A DNA stretch of 64,000 nt from Caldimonas caldifontis (GTDB lineage: Bacteria; Pseudomonadota; Gammaproteobacteria; Burkholderiales; Burkholderiaceae_C). The notes under the pieces are model-generated. The model had not been told where the DNA came from. It ran no database searches and was given only the letters and a program-made list of their open reading frames with translations. This document shows positions 45,688-55,178 of this stretch, piece by piece. Made by a program: the position numbers and the translations under genes. The stretch's first letter is position 1. Every line of letters starts with the position of its first letter. Location of the stretch: NCBI RefSeq assembly GCF_002930615.1, contig NZ_PSNX01000002.1:124001-188000 (forward strand), written 5' to 3'.

Positions 45688-47199
45688 ATGCTGGATGACA
45701 ACGCCGCCTACGCCGCCCTGCAATCGCGTGATGCCCGCTTCGACGGGCAGCTCTTCGTGGGCGTCACCTCCACCGGCGTCTACTGCCGGCCGGTGTGCCG
45801 TGTACGCACGCCGCTGCAACGCAACTGCCGTTTTTTCGCAAGCGCGGCCCAGGCCGAAGCGGCGCGCTTCCGTCCCTGCCTGAAATGCCGCCCGGAAGTG
45901 GCGCCGGGCCAGCGCCTGGCCTGGTCCGTGATGGATGCCTCGCGCACATTGGCCCGCCAGGCCTCGGCCTGGCTCGACACGCAGGCCAGCCTGCCCGATG
46001 GGCCCCACGTGGCCCAGCTGGCCCAACGGCTGGGCATCAGCGACCGACACCTGCGCCGCATCTTCCAGGCCGAGCATGGCGTCACCCCGCTGCAATACCT
46101 GCAGACCCGCCGATTGCTGCTGGCCAAGCAGCTGCTGACCGACACCGACCTTTGCGTGACCGACGTGGCCCTGGCCAGCGGCTTCGGCAGTCTGCGGCGC
46201 TTCCACGCCGCGTTCGCAGAGCACTACCGCCTCCAACCCACCGAGCTGCGGCGCCAGCGTCCGATAGTGCCCGAGCCGCAGGGCCCGGCGTTGCGCCTGG
46301 CCTACCGGCCGCCGCACGATCCGCCCGCGCTGTGGGCCTTCCTCGCGCAGCGGGCCATTCCCGGTGTCGAGGCGCCGGCGCCCGAGGGATGGCGCCGCAG
46401 CCTGCAATGGCCCCATCCCACCCAGGACGGCCGCTGGCTGAGCGGCTGGCTGGCCGTGCGCTTCGATGCGCCTCACGCCCGGGTCGAGCTTCAGCTCTCA
46501 CCCTCCCTGGTGGCCGCCAGCGGCACCCTGCTGCCGGCCGTGCGCCGCTGGCTGGACCTGGACGCCCAGCCCGAGCAGGTCGATGCGCGTCTGAAGGATC
46601 TGCCCCATCCCGGCATGCGCCTGCCGGGCGCGCTCGACCCCTTCGAGCTGGCCGTGCGCGCCGTGCTGGGGCAGCAGGTCACCGTTGCTGCAGCCCGCAC
46701 GCTGGCCACCCGTCTGGTCGACGCCTACGGGGAGCCCGTCGACAGCCCCTGGCCCGAGGTGCGACGCTGCTTCCCCCGGCCCGAGCACCTGGCCGAGGCG
46801 CCGCCGGACGCCCTGGGTCGCCTGGGCCTGGTGCGACAGCGGGTGGGCGCCATCGGCGCCCTGGCCCGTGCGTGGCCCGCACTGAGCCCCCTGCTCCAGG
46901 CCCCCGCCCCGGGAAGCCCGAGCGACCCGCTGCCCGCGGCCGTGCAGGCGCTGCAGGCCCTGCCCGGCATCGGCCCCTGGACGGCCCACTACATCGCCAT
47001 GCGTGCGCTGGGGTGGCCCGACGCCTTCCCGCCCGGCGATGTGGCCGTGCTCAAGGCCCTGACGCAGCGGCTCGGACGACCGTGCTCGGTGCGCGAGGCC
47101 GAGCAACTGGCCGAGGCCTGGCGCCCCTGGCGGGCCTACGCCGTGGTTCGCCTGTGGGCCTCGCTCAGCCCGACACCCCCCCATTCACCGCTGTCATGA
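45688..47199 (+). CDS. Ada metal-binding/AraC-type regulator fused to AlkA DNA glycosylase
   Basis: A 503-residue adaptive-response fusion. Residues 1-75 form the Ada N-terminal zinc domain with Cys33, Cys37, Cys64 and Cys67 (E. coli Ada Cys38/42/69/72), which accepts methyl groups from phosphotriesters and switches on DNA binding. Residues about 85-190 are an AraC helix-turn-helix domain ([13 protein letters not shown]). Residues about 200-503 are 3-methyladenine DNA glycosylase II with an HhH motif [18 protein letters not shown] and the catalytic Asp in [12 protein letters not shown]. The O6-methylguanine transferase domain is absent but encoded next, overlapping by ATGA. Confidence 0.95.
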   Translation: MLDDNAAYAALQSRDARFDGQLFVGVTSTGVYCRPVCRVRTPLQRNCRFFASAAQAEAARFRPCLKCRPEVAPGQRLAWSVMDASRTLARQASAWLDTQASLPDGPHVAQLAQRLGISDRHLRRIFQAEHGVTPLQYLQTRRLLLAKQLLTDTDLCVTDVALASGFGSLRRFHAAFAEHYRLQPTELRRQRPIVPEPQGPALRLAYRPPHDPPALWAFLAQRAIPGVEAPAPEGWRRSLQWPHPTQDGRWLSGWLAVRFDAPHARVELQLSPSLVAASGTLLPAVRRWLDLDAQPEQVDARLKDLPHPGMRLPGALDPFELAVRAVLGQQVTVAAARTLATRLVDAYGEPVDSPWPEVRRCFPRPEHLAEAPPDALGRLGLVRQRVGAIGALARAWPALSPLLQAPAPGSPSDPLPAAVQALQALPGIGPWTAHYIAMRALGWPDAFPPGDVAVLKALTQRLGRPCSVREAEQLAEAWRPWRAYAVVRLWASLSPTPPHSPLS

Positions 47200-47696
47200 T
47201 GAACATTCCCTACACCGCGCAGCGCCGCTGGGCTTCCCCACTGGGCACGATCTGGGCCGCACGCACCGCCGCTGGCCTGGCTGGCCTGTGGTTCGCCGAA
47301 GGTCAGAAGGACACACCGGACACCATCGACGCCCCCCTGAGCGACGACGACGCCTTGCTACAGGCCGTCGAGGCCGCGCTCGCCGACTACTGGCGGGATG
47401 GCACCCTGGCCTGGGATCTCTCCCTGGACCTGCATGGCACGCCCTTCCAGCGCGAGGTGTGGCAGGCCTTGCTGAAAGTGCCCCAGGGACACACGCTGAG
47501 CTACCGCGACCTGGCCGAGCGCATCGGCCGCCCACAGGCCGTGCGCGCCGTGGGCGCGGCCGTGGGGCGCAATCCGGTGTCCATCCTCGTGCCCTGCCAC
47601 CGCATCCTGGGCAGCAACGGCAGCCTCACCGGCTATGCCGGCGGCCTGGAACGCAAGGTCGCGCTGCTTCGCCTCGAAGGGGTGCTGGCCGCATGA
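47196..47696 (+). CDS. ogt: Methylated-DNA--protein-cysteine methyltransferase (Ogt/MGMT)
   Basis: Removes O6-alkyl groups from guanine by suicidal transfer to Cys. The 166-residue product has a short N-terminal domain and the conserved C-terminal domain: [23 protein letters not shown] in motif terms, an Arg finger region ([16 protein letters not shown]), the active-site PCHR (Cys at residue 134) and the late GYAGGLERK. The ATG at 47196 overlaps the stop of the Ada/AlkA gene; a second ATG follows at 47199. Together the two genes provide what Ada plus AlkA provide in E. coli. Confidence 0.96.
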   Translation: MMNIPYTAQRRWASPLGTIWAARTAAGLAGLWFAEGQKDTPDTIDAPLSDDDALLQAVEAALADYWRDGTLAWDLSLDLHGTPFQREVWQALLKVPQGHTLSYRDLAERIGRPQAVRAVGAAVGRNPVSILVPCHRILGSNGSLTGYAGGLERKVALLRLEGVLAA

Positions 47697-48616
47697 AGCC
47701 CCGCGATCTCACCGAACTCGTGCTCCTGGCCGCCATCTGGGGCGCCTCCTTCCTCTTCATGCGCCTGGCGGCCGGCCCCTTCGGCCCGATCGCCCTGGTG
47801 GCCGTGCGGGTGGCCGGGGCCGCCCTCTTCCTGCTGCCGCTGCTGGCCTGGCGCGGCCAGGCCGCCTGGCTGCCGCGCCGTGCGGTGCCGCTCTTCGTCG
47901 CGGGCCTGTTCACCAGCGCACTGCCCTTCCTGGGCTTCAGCTATGCGGCGCTGAGCATCACCGCCGGCCTGTCCTCCATCTTCAACGCCACGACGCCGCT
48001 CTTTGGCGCGCTGATCGCCTGGCTGTGGCTGAAGAACCGGCTGACCTGGCCCCGGGTGCTCGGCCTGGCGATCGGATTTGCCGGCGTGGTGGGTCTGGCC
48101 TGGGACAAGGCGAGCTTCCGCCCGGATGCACCCGGCGGCGACACCGGCTGGGCGGTGCTGGCCTCCCTTGCGGCCGCCCTGTGCTACGGCTTCTCGGCCA
48201 GCTACACCAAACGCCATCTGTCGGACGTGCCCCCACTGGCCGTGGCCACCGGCACGCAGATCGGCGCCACGCTGGCGCTGCTGCTGCCGGCCTGGTGGTG
48301 GTGGCCCGAGGCCATGCCCTCGGCCAGCGCCTGGGCCTCGGCCCTGGCACTGGCCCTGGTGTGCACCGGGCTGGCCTACATCCTCTACTTCCGGCTGATG
48401 AGCCGCGTGGGGCCCACCAACACCATCACCGTGACCTTCCTGATCCCGGCCTTTGCGGTGCTGTGGGGCTGGGGCTTCCTGGACGAAGCCGTCACGCCGG
48501 CCATGCTGGCGGACAGCGCCGTCATCCTGGTGGGCACAGCCCTTGTCACGGGCCTGATCCCGCGCGGCAAGCCCAAGGTTCTGCCCCAGGCGCCTGAGCG
48601 AGAATCGGCGCTCTGA
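47693..48616 (+). CDS. EamA/DMT-superfamily transporter
   Basis: A 307-residue inner-membrane protein with ten predicted helices in two EamA repeats; characteristic pieces include [35 protein letters not shown] and the second-repeat [19 protein letters not shown]. The substrate is unknown (metabolite or drug export is usual). It overlaps ogt by ATGA, so it is translated with the alkylation-repair genes, although no functional link is known. Confidence 0.93.
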   Translation: MKPRDLTELVLLAAIWGASFLFMRLAAGPFGPIALVAVRVAGAALFLLPLLAWRGQAAWLPRRAVPLFVAGLFTSALPFLGFSYAALSITAGLSSIFNATTPLFGALIAWLWLKNRLTWPRVLGLAIGFAGVVGLAWDKASFRPDAPGGDTGWAVLASLAAALCYGFSASYTKRHLSDVPPLAVATGTQIGATLALLLPAWWWWPEAMPSASAWASALALALVCTGLAYILYFRLMSRVGPTNTITVTFLIPAFAVLWGWGFLDEAVTPAMLADSAVILVGTALVTGLIPRGKPKVLPQAPERESAL

Positions 48617-48634
48617 CCTGCCTTTGCCTGCACC

Positions 48635-49069
48635 ATGAGCCACATCCCCGACCCCGCCACTGCCGACCTCACGCTCAACCTCAGCCGCGACGCCTTCCGC
48701 GACGGCCTGGCCATGCGCCAGCGCGTGATGGGCCCGGACTTCGTCGAGCGCGCCTTTGCCAACGCGGATGACTTTCACGCCGACCTGCAGCAGCTGGTGA
48801 CCTCGCTGGCGTGGGGCACGGTGTGGCCCCGGGCCGGTCTCGACCCGAAGACGCGCAGCATGATCACCGTGGCCATGCTCGTGGCCCTGGGCAAGCGCCA
48901 GGAACTCGAGGGCCACGTGCGCGGCGCACTGAACAACGGCGTCACCGTCGAGGAACTGAAGGAGATGATGCTGCACTCGGCCATCTACTGCGGCTTCCCT
49001 GCCGCCATCGAGGGCTTCCGCGCGGCCAAGACGGTGATCGAACAGGTGCAGGCCACGGCGAAGCCATGA
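48635..49069 (+). CDS. Carboxymuconolactone decarboxylase (CMD)-family protein
   Basis: A 144-residue cytoplasmic protein of the PcaC-like CMD family: MRQRVMGPDFVERAFANADDF start, a GLDPKTRSMITVAMLVALG helix, the ELEGHVRGALNNGVTVEEL stretch with the conserved His, and YCGFPAAIEGFRAA. It resembles 4-carboxymuconolactone decarboxylase itself more than AhpD (no CxxC redox motif). No other beta-ketoadipate genes are near, so the decarboxylase role is unproven. Confidence 0.9.
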   Translation: MSHIPDPATADLTLNLSRDAFRDGLAMRQRVMGPDFVERAFANADDFHADLQQLVTSLAWGTVWPRAGLDPKTRSMITVAMLVALGKRQELEGHVRGALNNGVTVEELKEMMLHSAIYCGFPAAIEGFRAAKTVIEQVQATAKP

Positions 49070-49233
49070 CCTCGACCCGCAAGCGCAAGCTGCGCATCCC
49101 CGCCCCCAAACCCCGCAACCCACTGGTGGCGCCCGCTCAGCAGCGCAAGGCCGGCGCACATCGCAGGGGGCGATCATCCGAACGCCAGCGATCGAAGCAG
49201 GAACTGCGGAGGGAGCTGAATCGCGAGGGGTGA
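49066..49233 (+). CDS. Small basic protein, conserved hypothetical
   Basis: A 55-residue, strongly basic protein (about one third Lys/Arg) with a KPRNPLVAPAQQRKAGAH core and a helical Arg/Glu-rich tail. I recognise the PKxRNPxV...RKAG pattern as recurring in small betaproteobacterial proteins of unknown function. Its ATG overlaps the CMD gene stop (ATGA), which supports translation. RNA or ribosome binding is plausible from charge only. Confidence 0.65.
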   Translation: MTSTRKRKLRIPAPKPRNPLVAPAQQRKAGAHRRGRSSERQRSKQELRRELNREG

Positions 49234-49268
49234 GGCGGCAATGTGGGGAACTGCACGCCCCAAAGAGA

Positions 49269-49298
49269 AACGGGTTGATCCTTGCGAATCAACCCGTT
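49269..49298 (-). terminator. Terminator of the tRNA-Ala-Glu-Asp transcript
   Basis: On the minus strand an 11-bp perfect stem AACGGGTTGAT/ATCAACCCGTT with an 8-nt loop is followed by TCTCTTTGG. It lies 7 bp past the tRNA-Asp CCA end; it also faces the end of the plus-strand operon and may serve both. Confidence 0.8.
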
Positions 49299-49305
49299 CT
49301 AGACT

Positions 49306-49382
49306 TGGCGGAGTGGACGGGACTCGAACCCGCGACCCCCGGCGTGACAGGCCGGTATTCTAACCGACTGAACTACCACTCC
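49306..49382 (-). tRNA. tRNA-Asp (GTC)
   Basis: A 77-nt cloverleaf on the minus strand including encoded CCA. Acceptor stem GGAGTGG/CCACTCC, anticodon loop CTGTCAC with anticodon GTC, T arm GGGTTCGAGTCCC, discriminator G73. Last gene of the three-tRNA cluster. Confidence 0.97.
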
Positions 49383-49427
49383 GCGTCGGGGCAGCATTCC
49401 GGATTGCTCCGCAAGCGCTGCCAAACT

Positions 49428-49503
49428 TGGCGACCCCTAGGGGATTCGAACCCCTGTTACAACCGTGAAAGGGTCGTGTCCTAGGCCTCTAGACGAAGGG
49501 GTC
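49428..49503 (-). tRNA. tRNA-Glu (TTC)
   Basis: A 76-nt cloverleaf on the minus strand including encoded CCA. Acceptor stem GACCCCT/AGGGGTC, anticodon loop CTTTCAC with anticodon TTC, T arm GGGGTTCGAATCCCC. Middle gene of the cluster; gltX, encoding its synthetase, lies just upstream. Confidence 0.97.
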
Positions 49504-49540
49504 AAGATCTTCGTACTACTTGAACCGCGCGCCACCTTGT

Positions 49541-49616
<76 letters not shown>

Positions 49617-49678
49617 TACGAGGTGCCAGAAATCATCGCTGACTTCTGTTTGCGTCGCGCCGTTCAAGCGAGACTGAA

Positions 49679-49708
49679 AGTATATACCGAAATTTCTCAG
49701 GCTTGCAA
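49679..49708 (-). promoter_or_regulatory. Promoter of the tRNA-Ala-Glu-Asp cluster
   Basis: TTGCAA (49703-49708), 18 bp spacer, TATACT (49679-49684) on the minus strand. The -35 lies in the last codons of gltX; the transcript would start near 49672, 56 nt before tRNA-Ala. Confidence 0.65.
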
Positions 49709-51085
49709 GCGGTCGATCACGGTCTGGCGATCAAACAGTTCGAGCACCGCATCGATCGACGGCGTCTGGGCCCGACCGCACACCAGCACGCGCACAGGAA
49801 TGGCCAGCTGCGGCATCTTCAGCCCATGGGCGCCGATGCTCTCCTTGATGGCCTGCTGGATCGCCACCTTCTCCCACGCCACCGTGGCGAGCTTGTCGCG
49901 CAGCGTGCGCAGCGCAGGCTTCACGGCTTCGGTGATGTGGGCGGCCTGGTCTTCAGCGCCGGGCTGCACCGGCGCGAAGTACATCGCCAGCCATTGCGCC
50001 AGTTCCACGGTGGTGCTGCAGCGGTCCTTGAAGAGGCCGCACATGCGCGCCAGTGTCGCGTCGTCACCGGCTTGCAGGCCCAGGCGCGCGAGCTGCTCGC
50101 GCACCAGCGGCGCCAGCCTCACGTCCTCGGTCATCTTGAGGTGCTGGGCATTCACCCAGCGCAGCTTGGCCTCATCGAACTGGCCTGCACTCTTGCCCAG
50201 ATGGTCGAGATCGAACCACTGCAGGAACTGCTCGCGCGAGAAGATCTCGTCGTCGCCATGGCTCCAGCCCAGGCGCGCGAGGTAGTTGACCATCGCATCG
50301 GGCAGGTAGCCTTCGTCGCGGTATTGCGTGACCGGCTTGGCGCCGTTGCGCTTGCTCATCTTCTCGCCCTGCTCGTTCAGCACGGTGGGCAGGTGGGCAT
50401 ACACCGGCGGCTCCTTGCCGAGCGCGCGGAAGATGTTGATCTGGCGCGGCGTGTTGTTGACATGGTCGTCGCCACGGATCACATGGGTGATGGCCATGTC
50501 GATGTCGTCCACCACCACGCAGAAGTTATAGGTGGGTGTGCCGTCGGGCCGGGCAATCACGAGATCGTCGAGCTCGTCGTTGCTGATCGAGATGCGGCCC
50601 TTGACCTTGTCGTCCCAGACCACGGCCCCGCCGAGGGGGTTCTTGAAACGGATCACCGGCTGCACGCCCTCGGGCACCGGCGGCAGGGTCTTGCCCGGCT
50701 CAGGGCGCCAGGTACCGTCGTAGCGAGGCTTCTGCCTGGCGGCCATCTGGCGTTCGCGCAGCGCGTCCAGCTCGGCTGGCGACATGTAGCAGCGGTAGGC
50801 CAGGCCCTGCTCCAGCATCTGCGCGATCACCGCCTTGTAGCGGTCCATGCGCTGCATCTGGTAGTAAGGGCCCTCGTCCGGGTCAAGGCCCAACCATTTC
50901 ATGCCCTCGAGGATCACGTCCACCGCCGCCTGCGAGGACCGCTCCAGGTCGGTGTCCTCGATGCGCAGGATGAAAACACCCTGGTTGGCACGCGCGAAGG
51001 CCCAGGGATACAGCGCCGAGCGGATGTTGCCCAGGTGAATGAAGCCCGTCGGGGACGGGGCAAAACGGGTGCGGACTTGGGTCAT
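49697..51085 (-). CDS. gltX: Glutamyl-tRNA synthetase
   Basis: GltX charges tRNA-Glu. The 462-residue class I synthetase has the HIGH-region variant [27 protein letters not shown], the KMSKR loop GEKMSKRNG, and the all-helical anticodon-binding C-terminus of the bacterial GluRS type; length is close to E. coli GluRS (471). Its start overlaps the metZ stop by 4 nt, tying it to the purF-metZ unit. Confidence 0.97.
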   Translation of the reverse strand: MTQVRTRFAPSPTGFIHLGNIRSALYPWAFARANQGVFILRIEDTDLERSSQAAVDVILEGMKWLGLDPDEGPYYQMQRMDRYKAVIAQMLEQGLAYRCYMSPAELDALRERQMAARQKPRYDGTWRPEPGKTLPPVPEGVQPVIRFKNPLGGAVVWDDKVKGRISISNDELDDLVIARPDGTPTYNFCVVVDDIDMAITHVIRGDDHVNNTPRQINIFRALGKEPPVYAHLPTVLNEQGEKMSKRNGAKPVTQYRDEGYLPDAMVNYLARLGWSHGDDEIFSREQFLQWFDLDHLGKSAGQFDEAKLRWVNAQHLKMTEDVRLAPLVREQLARLGLQAGDDATLARMCGLFKDRCSTTVELAQWLAMYFAPVQPGAEDQAAHITEAVKPALRTLRDKLATVAWEKVAIQQAIKESIGAHGLKMPQLAIPVRVLVCGRAQTPSIDAVLELFDRQTVIDRLQA

Positions 51086-52326
51086 GTGGTCAAGGTGTCG
51101 AGGCCACGCTGAAGGTCGGCCTGCAGGTCTTGGACATCGTCCAGGCCCACGGCCACACGGATCAGGCCCTGGGTGATGCCGGCGGCCAGGCGCTGGTCTT
51201 CGCTCAGGCGTCCGTGCGAGGTGCTGGACGGGTGGGTGATGGTGGTCTTGGTGTCACCGAGGTTCGCGGTGATCGAGCAGATGCGGGTACTGTCGATGAC
51301 ATGGAAGGCATGCCGGCGCGCGAGTTCGGGCCCACCCTGGGCCTGGCCCTTCACGATGAAGGACAGCACCGCCCCGCCCTGCCCGTTCTGCTGGCGCATG
51401 GCGAGTTCGTGCTGCGGGTGCGAGGCCAGGCCAGGATAGTAGACGCGCTCGACCTGCGGGTGCGTCTGGAGCCATTGCGCCAGAGCCAGCGCGCGTTCGC
51501 TCTGGGCCCTCATGCGGATGGACAGCGTTTCCAGGCCCTTGAGCACCACCCAGGCATTGAAGGGTGACAGGCACATGCCGGCGCTGCGCATCAAGGGCAC
51601 GAGCTTGCCCTCGATCTCGGCCTGCGGGCCGCACACCGCCCCGGCGATCACGCGCCCCTGGCCGTCGAGGTACTTGGTGCCGGAGTGGATGACGAAATCG
51701 GCACCCAGCTGCAGGGGCTGCTGCAGGGCCGGCGAACAGAAGCAGTTGTCCACCGCCAGCCAGGCCCCGGCGCCGTGGGCGATGCCGGCCAGCGCGGCGA
51801 TGTCGCAGACCTCGGTGAGCGGGTTGGTGGGTGTCTCGGCAAAGAGCAGGCGGGTGTTGGGCCTGAGCGCCGCACGCCACTGGGCCACGTCGGTCTGGGA
51901 GACGAAGGTGGTCTCGACGCCGAATTTCGCCATCTCGCCACCCAGCAGCTTGATCGTCGAACCGAACACGCTTTGCGAGCAGATGACGTGGTCGCCCGCC
52001 TTGAGCAGGCCCATCACGAGCAGCAGGATGGCCGACATGCCACTGGCGGTGGCGATGCAGGCTTCGGCGCCTTCAAGGGCCGCCAGCCGCCGCTCCATCA
52101 TCATCGTGGTGGGGTTGGTGAAGCGCGTGTAGACGAAGGCTTCTTCCTCGTTGGCAAACCGTGCGGCCGCCGTGGCAGCGTCCGGGTGCACGAAGCTGCT
52201 GGTGAGGAAGAGCGCCTCGGAGTTCTCACCCCAGGGGGTGGCAGGCAGCCCCTCGCGCACCGCCAGGGTGTCCAGGTGGACACCGGGGGGCAGGTCCACG
52301 CGGGGGATGCCAGGCTTGTCGCTCAT
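51082..52326 (-). CDS. metZ: O-succinylhomoserine sulfhydrylase MetZ
   Basis: MetZ makes homocysteine directly from O-succinylhomoserine and sulfide in methionine synthesis. The 414-residue PLP enzyme of the Cys/Met-metabolism family has [32 protein letters not shown], the PLP Lys in [11 protein letters not shown], and the MetZ-type ending with [18 protein letters not shown]. The DGQGR sequence after the Lys favours MetZ over MetB. Gene order purF-metZ-gltX is typical of this group; spacing to purF is 15 bp. Confidence 0.93.
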   Translation of the reverse strand: MSDKPGIPRVDLPPGVHLDTLAVREGLPATPWGENSEALFLTSSFVHPDAATAAARFANEEEAFVYTRFTNPTTMMMERRLAALEGAEACIATASGMSAILLLVMGLLKAGDHVICSQSVFGSTIKLLGGEMAKFGVETTFVSQTDVAQWRAALRPNTRLLFAETPTNPLTEVCDIAALAGIAHGAGAWLAVDNCFCSPALQQPLQLGADFVIHSGTKYLDGQGRVIAGAVCGPQAEIEGKLVPLMRSAGMCLSPFNAWVVLKGLETLSIRMRAQSERALALAQWLQTHPQVERVYYPGLASHPQHELAMRQQNGQGGAVLSFIVKGQAQGGPELARRHAFHVIDSTRICSITANLGDTKTTITHPSSTSHGRLSEDQRLAAGITQGLIRVAVGLDDVQDLQADLQRGLDTLTT

Positions 52327-52341
52327 CGCCCCTCCTCCCCT

Positions 52342-53859
52342 TCAGGCGTCGCCCGCGCTCTGCAGCGCCAGGCGAGTACGACCGGACTCCTCTTCCTCGC
52401 CCTGCGAGGTGCGCTGGGTCTCGATGGCCGCGAAGTCTTCGGCGCTCACGTCACCGGTGATGTAGTGCCCATCAAAGCAAGAGGCCTCCAGGCCGTCGAG
52501 GCCGGTGTTGAGCGAGCCCACGGCCTTCTTCATCGCCGCGACGTCCTGGTAGATCAGGGCGTCGGCGCCGATGAACTCGCGGATCTCCTCGATGCTGCGT
52601 CCATGCGCAATCAGCTCGCTCTTGGTGGGCATGTCGATGCCATACACGTTGGGATAACGCACCGGCGGCGCGGCCGAGGCCATGTAGACCCGGCGCGCTC
52701 CTGCCTCGCGGGCCATCTGCACGATCTCGCGCGAGGTGTTGCCCCGCACGATGGAGTCATCCACCAGCAGCACGTTGCGGCCCTTGAACTCCTGGGGCAT
52801 GGCGTTCAGTTTCTGGCGCACGGATTTCCGGCGCACAGACTGGCCCGGCATGATGAAGGTGCGGCCCACATAGCGGTTCTTCACGAAGCCCTCGCGATAG
52901 GGCTTGCCGATCTTCTGTGCCAGTTGCATGGCCGAGGGGCGACTCGATTCGGGAATGGGGATCACCACGTCGATTTCGCTGGGCGGCATCGTCGAGATCA
53001 GCCGCTGGGCGAGCGTCTCGCCCATGTTCAGCCGCGCCTGGTAGACCGAAATGCCGTCGATGATGGAGTCCGGGCGGGCGAGATAGACGAACTCGAACAC
53101 GCAGGGGTTCAGGCTGGGTCGCTCGGCACACTGCTGCGCATGCACCTGACCGTCGAGATCGATGAAGAGGGCTTCGCCAGGCGCCACGTCACGGACGAAG
53201 CGGTGCCCGGTGCCTTCCAGCGCCACCGATTCGCTGGCCACCATGACTTCGGGGCCTTCGGGCAAATCGGCCTGGCCGTAGCACAGCGGGCGGATGCCGT
53301 AGGGATCGCGGAAGGCCAGCAGACCGTAGCCCGCGATCAGACAGACCACGGCATAAGACCCCTTGATGCGCTTGTGCACGCCGCGCACCGCCTTGAAGAC
53401 TTCCTCCGGCGTGAGGGGCAAGTCTCGTGCCGCCAGCTCCAGTTCGTGGGCCAGCACGTTGAGCAGCACCTCGGAGTCGCTCTCGGTGTTGAGGTGGCGC
53501 CGGTCGATGGCAAAGAGCTCCTTGCGCAGCGCATGGGCGTTGGTGAGGTTGCCGTTGTGCACCAGCACCAGACCGAAAGGTGCGTTCACATAGAAAGGTT
53601 GCGCTTCTTCCTCGCTGTAGGCATTGCCGGCCGTCGGGTAGCGCACCTGCCCCAGACCTACGGTGCCGGGCAGGGCACGCATGTTGCGGGTGCGGAACAC
53701 ATCGCGCACCATGCCACGCGCCTTGTGCATGAAGAACTTGGTGTCCATCGCCGTGACGATGCCCGCCGCGTCCTGGCCGCGGTGCTGCAGCAGCAGCAGC
53801 GCGTCGTAGATCAGCTGGTTGACCGGCGTCTTCGAGATGACGCCCACGATGCCGCACAT
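52342..53859 (-). CDS. purF: Amidophosphoribosyltransferase PurF
   Basis: PurF catalyses the first committed purine step, PRPP plus glutamine to phosphoribosylamine. The 505-residue protein starts MCGIVGVISK with the nucleophile Cys2 directly after the initiator Met (no propeptide, as in E. coli). It has the GATase domain with HNGNLTNA and the PRTase domain with NVLLVDDSIVRGNTSREIV in family terms (PRPP loop LLVDDSIVRGNTS). It follows cvpA with a 22 bp gap, the conserved cvpA-purF pair. Confidence 0.98.
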   Translation of the reverse strand: MCGIVGVISKTPVNQLIYDALLLLQHRGQDAAGIVTAMDTKFFMHKARGMVRDVFRTRNMRALPGTVGLGQVRYPTAGNAYSEEEAQPFYVNAPFGLVLVHNGNLTNAHALRKELFAIDRRHLNTESDSEVLLNVLAHELELAARDLPLTPEEVFKAVRGVHKRIKGSYAVVCLIAGYGLLAFRDPYGIRPLCYGQADLPEGPEVMVASESVALEGTGHRFVRDVAPGEALFIDLDGQVHAQQCAERPSLNPCVFEFVYLARPDSIIDGISVYQARLNMGETLAQRLISTMPPSEIDVVIPIPESSRPSAMQLAQKIGKPYREGFVKNRYVGRTFIMPGQSVRRKSVRQKLNAMPQEFKGRNVLLVDDSIVRGNTSREIVQMAREAGARRVYMASAAPPVRYPNVYGIDMPTKSELIAHGRSIEEIREFIGADALIYQDVAAMKKAVGSLNTGLDGLEASCFDGHYITGDVSAEDFAAIETQRTSQGEEEESGRTRLALQSAGDA

Positions 53860-53881
53860 GATTTACCTTCCAACAGAGACT

Positions 53882-54382
53882 TCAACGGGGGGCGAGCCGG
53901 TCGGCCAGCTCGCGAGGCATGAGGGGCTTGAGTCCCTGGAGCATCTGCTGCAGCAGCTCCGCCCCATGCGATTCCCGCCAGGGCTCGCTGCGCGCCAGGG
54001 GCGTCCAGGTGACGAGCAGGGCCACGACCAGCGCGATCAGCACGCCACGGACCAGCCCGAAGGCCGCGCCCATCAGCCGGTCCAGCAGGCTCAGCGCACT
54101 GGCGTGCACCAGCTTCTTGATCAGCCAGGCGAGCATGCCCCAGACGAAGAGCGTGGCGATGAAGACGATGGCAAAGGTGGCGACATGATTGACCGCCGAG
54201 CCGGGCGTGCCGATCGGCACGGCCGCACTCCACAAGGGGGTGATCCATTGCGCTGCAAAGAAGGCCACCACCCAGCCCGCCAGGGCCAGGACCTCGAACA
54301 CCAGGCCGCGGATGATGCCCAGCACCACCGAAACCAGCAGCAAGGTGATGAGGGCGATGTCAACCCAGCCGAGGAGGCTCAT
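53882..54382 (-). CDS. cvpA: CvpA family membrane protein
   Basis: A 166-residue protein with four predicted helices (about 5-23, 28-48, 63-83, 103-123) and the family opening WVDIALITLLLVSVVLGIIRGLV. E. coli CvpA is needed for colicin V production and envelope robustness; its activity is unknown. It lies between dedD (3 bp) and purF. Confidence 0.94.
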   Translation of the reverse strand: MSLLGWVDIALITLLLVSVVLGIIRGLVFEVLALAGWVVAFFAAQWITPLWSAAVPIGTPGSAVNHVATFAIVFIATLFVWGMLAWLIKKLVHASALSLLDRLMGAAFGLVRGVLIALVVALLVTWTPLARSEPWRESHGAELLQQMLQGLKPLMPRELADRLAPR

Positions 54383-54385
54383 GGC

Positions 54386-55156
54386 TCACAGCGTGAGGAT
54401 GGCACCGGGCAGGCCGGCCGCCTTGAGTTTGTCGGCGGCCTGCTGCGCCTGCTCGCGCGAGGTGAAGGGCCCGACCCGCACGCGGATGCGCTGGCCGGCC
54501 GATGTCTCGACCACCTGGGTGTAGGTCTTCAGGCCCAGTTTCTCGGCCTTGGCCCGGGCGTCACGGGCGCTGGCCGTTTCACTGAAGGCCCCCACCTGGA
54601 CGACGAAGCGCCCGGCGGCCTCGGGCTGCGCGGCAGCGGCAGGTCGGCCCTCGAGCAGGGCGCGAGCCCGTGCGGCTTCGGTCTCGGCAGCGCGGGCAGG
54701 CGGGGCCGGTGCGGGAGATGGTGAGGGAGTCGGGCGCGCCACCGCTGCGGGAGGGGCAGGCGCCGGCACAGGCGGCGGTGCAGCGCTGGCCGGCACCGGT
54801 GCGGCTGTGACCGGCTCCGGCGCATCACGCCCCGCCGGCGCTGCCGGCTCCTCGATCACTGTGCGTCCAGGGGCACGCGCGGTCTGGGTTTCAGGCGGGG
54901 CCGGCTGCGCCGCCGGTCGAGGCGGTGCCGTGTCGCGCGCCGGAATCTCGATGGGGAGGTCGGTGGGCAACGGACGCGGTTCGGTCTCGAACAGCAATGG
55001 GAAGCCGATCACCGCAGCCACGACCAGCACGACCGAGCCGATGAGGCGATGACGGGCTCGCGCACGTGCCTGCTCGATGCTGTCCTCGCTGCCCGGCCTG
55101 GGCGCTGGAGCCTCGCCCGAGGCGGCGTTGCGCTTGAAGATGGAGAGCAGACCCAT
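54386..55156 (-). CDS. dedD: SPOR-domain cell-division protein, DedD-like
   Basis: A 256-residue bitopic inner-membrane protein: cytoplasmic N-terminus, one helix (about 39-56), a long Pro/Ala-rich periplasmic linker and a C-terminal SPOR domain (about 178-256: FVVQVGAFSETASARDARAKAEKLG, then RVRVGPFTSREQAQQAADKLKAAG). SPOR domains bind denuded peptidoglycan at septa. Position between folC and cvpA matches E. coli dedD. The ATG at 55156 is chosen since the conserved MGLLSIFKR begins there. Confidence 0.92.
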   Translation of the reverse strand: MGLLSIFKRNAASGEAPAPRPGSEDSIEQARARARHRLIGSVVLVVAAVIGFPLLFETEPRPLPTDLPIEIPARDTAPPRPAAQPAPPETQTARAPGRTVIEEPAAPAGRDAPEPVTAAPVPASAAPPPVPAPAPPAAVARPTPSPSPAPAPPARAAETEAARARALLEGRPAAAAQPEAAGRFVVQVGAFSETASARDARAKAEKLGLKTYTQVVETSAGQRIRVRVGPFTSREQAQQAADKLKAAGLPGAILTL

Positions 55157-55178
55157 GCGTCTCGGAAGTTGGCCCTGG

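Noticed and set aside
45795-47187. Upstream extension of the ogt frame through the Ada/AlkA gene
   Set aside because: This part reads out of frame through a conserved gene; the real ogt start is the ATG overlapping the AlkA stop.
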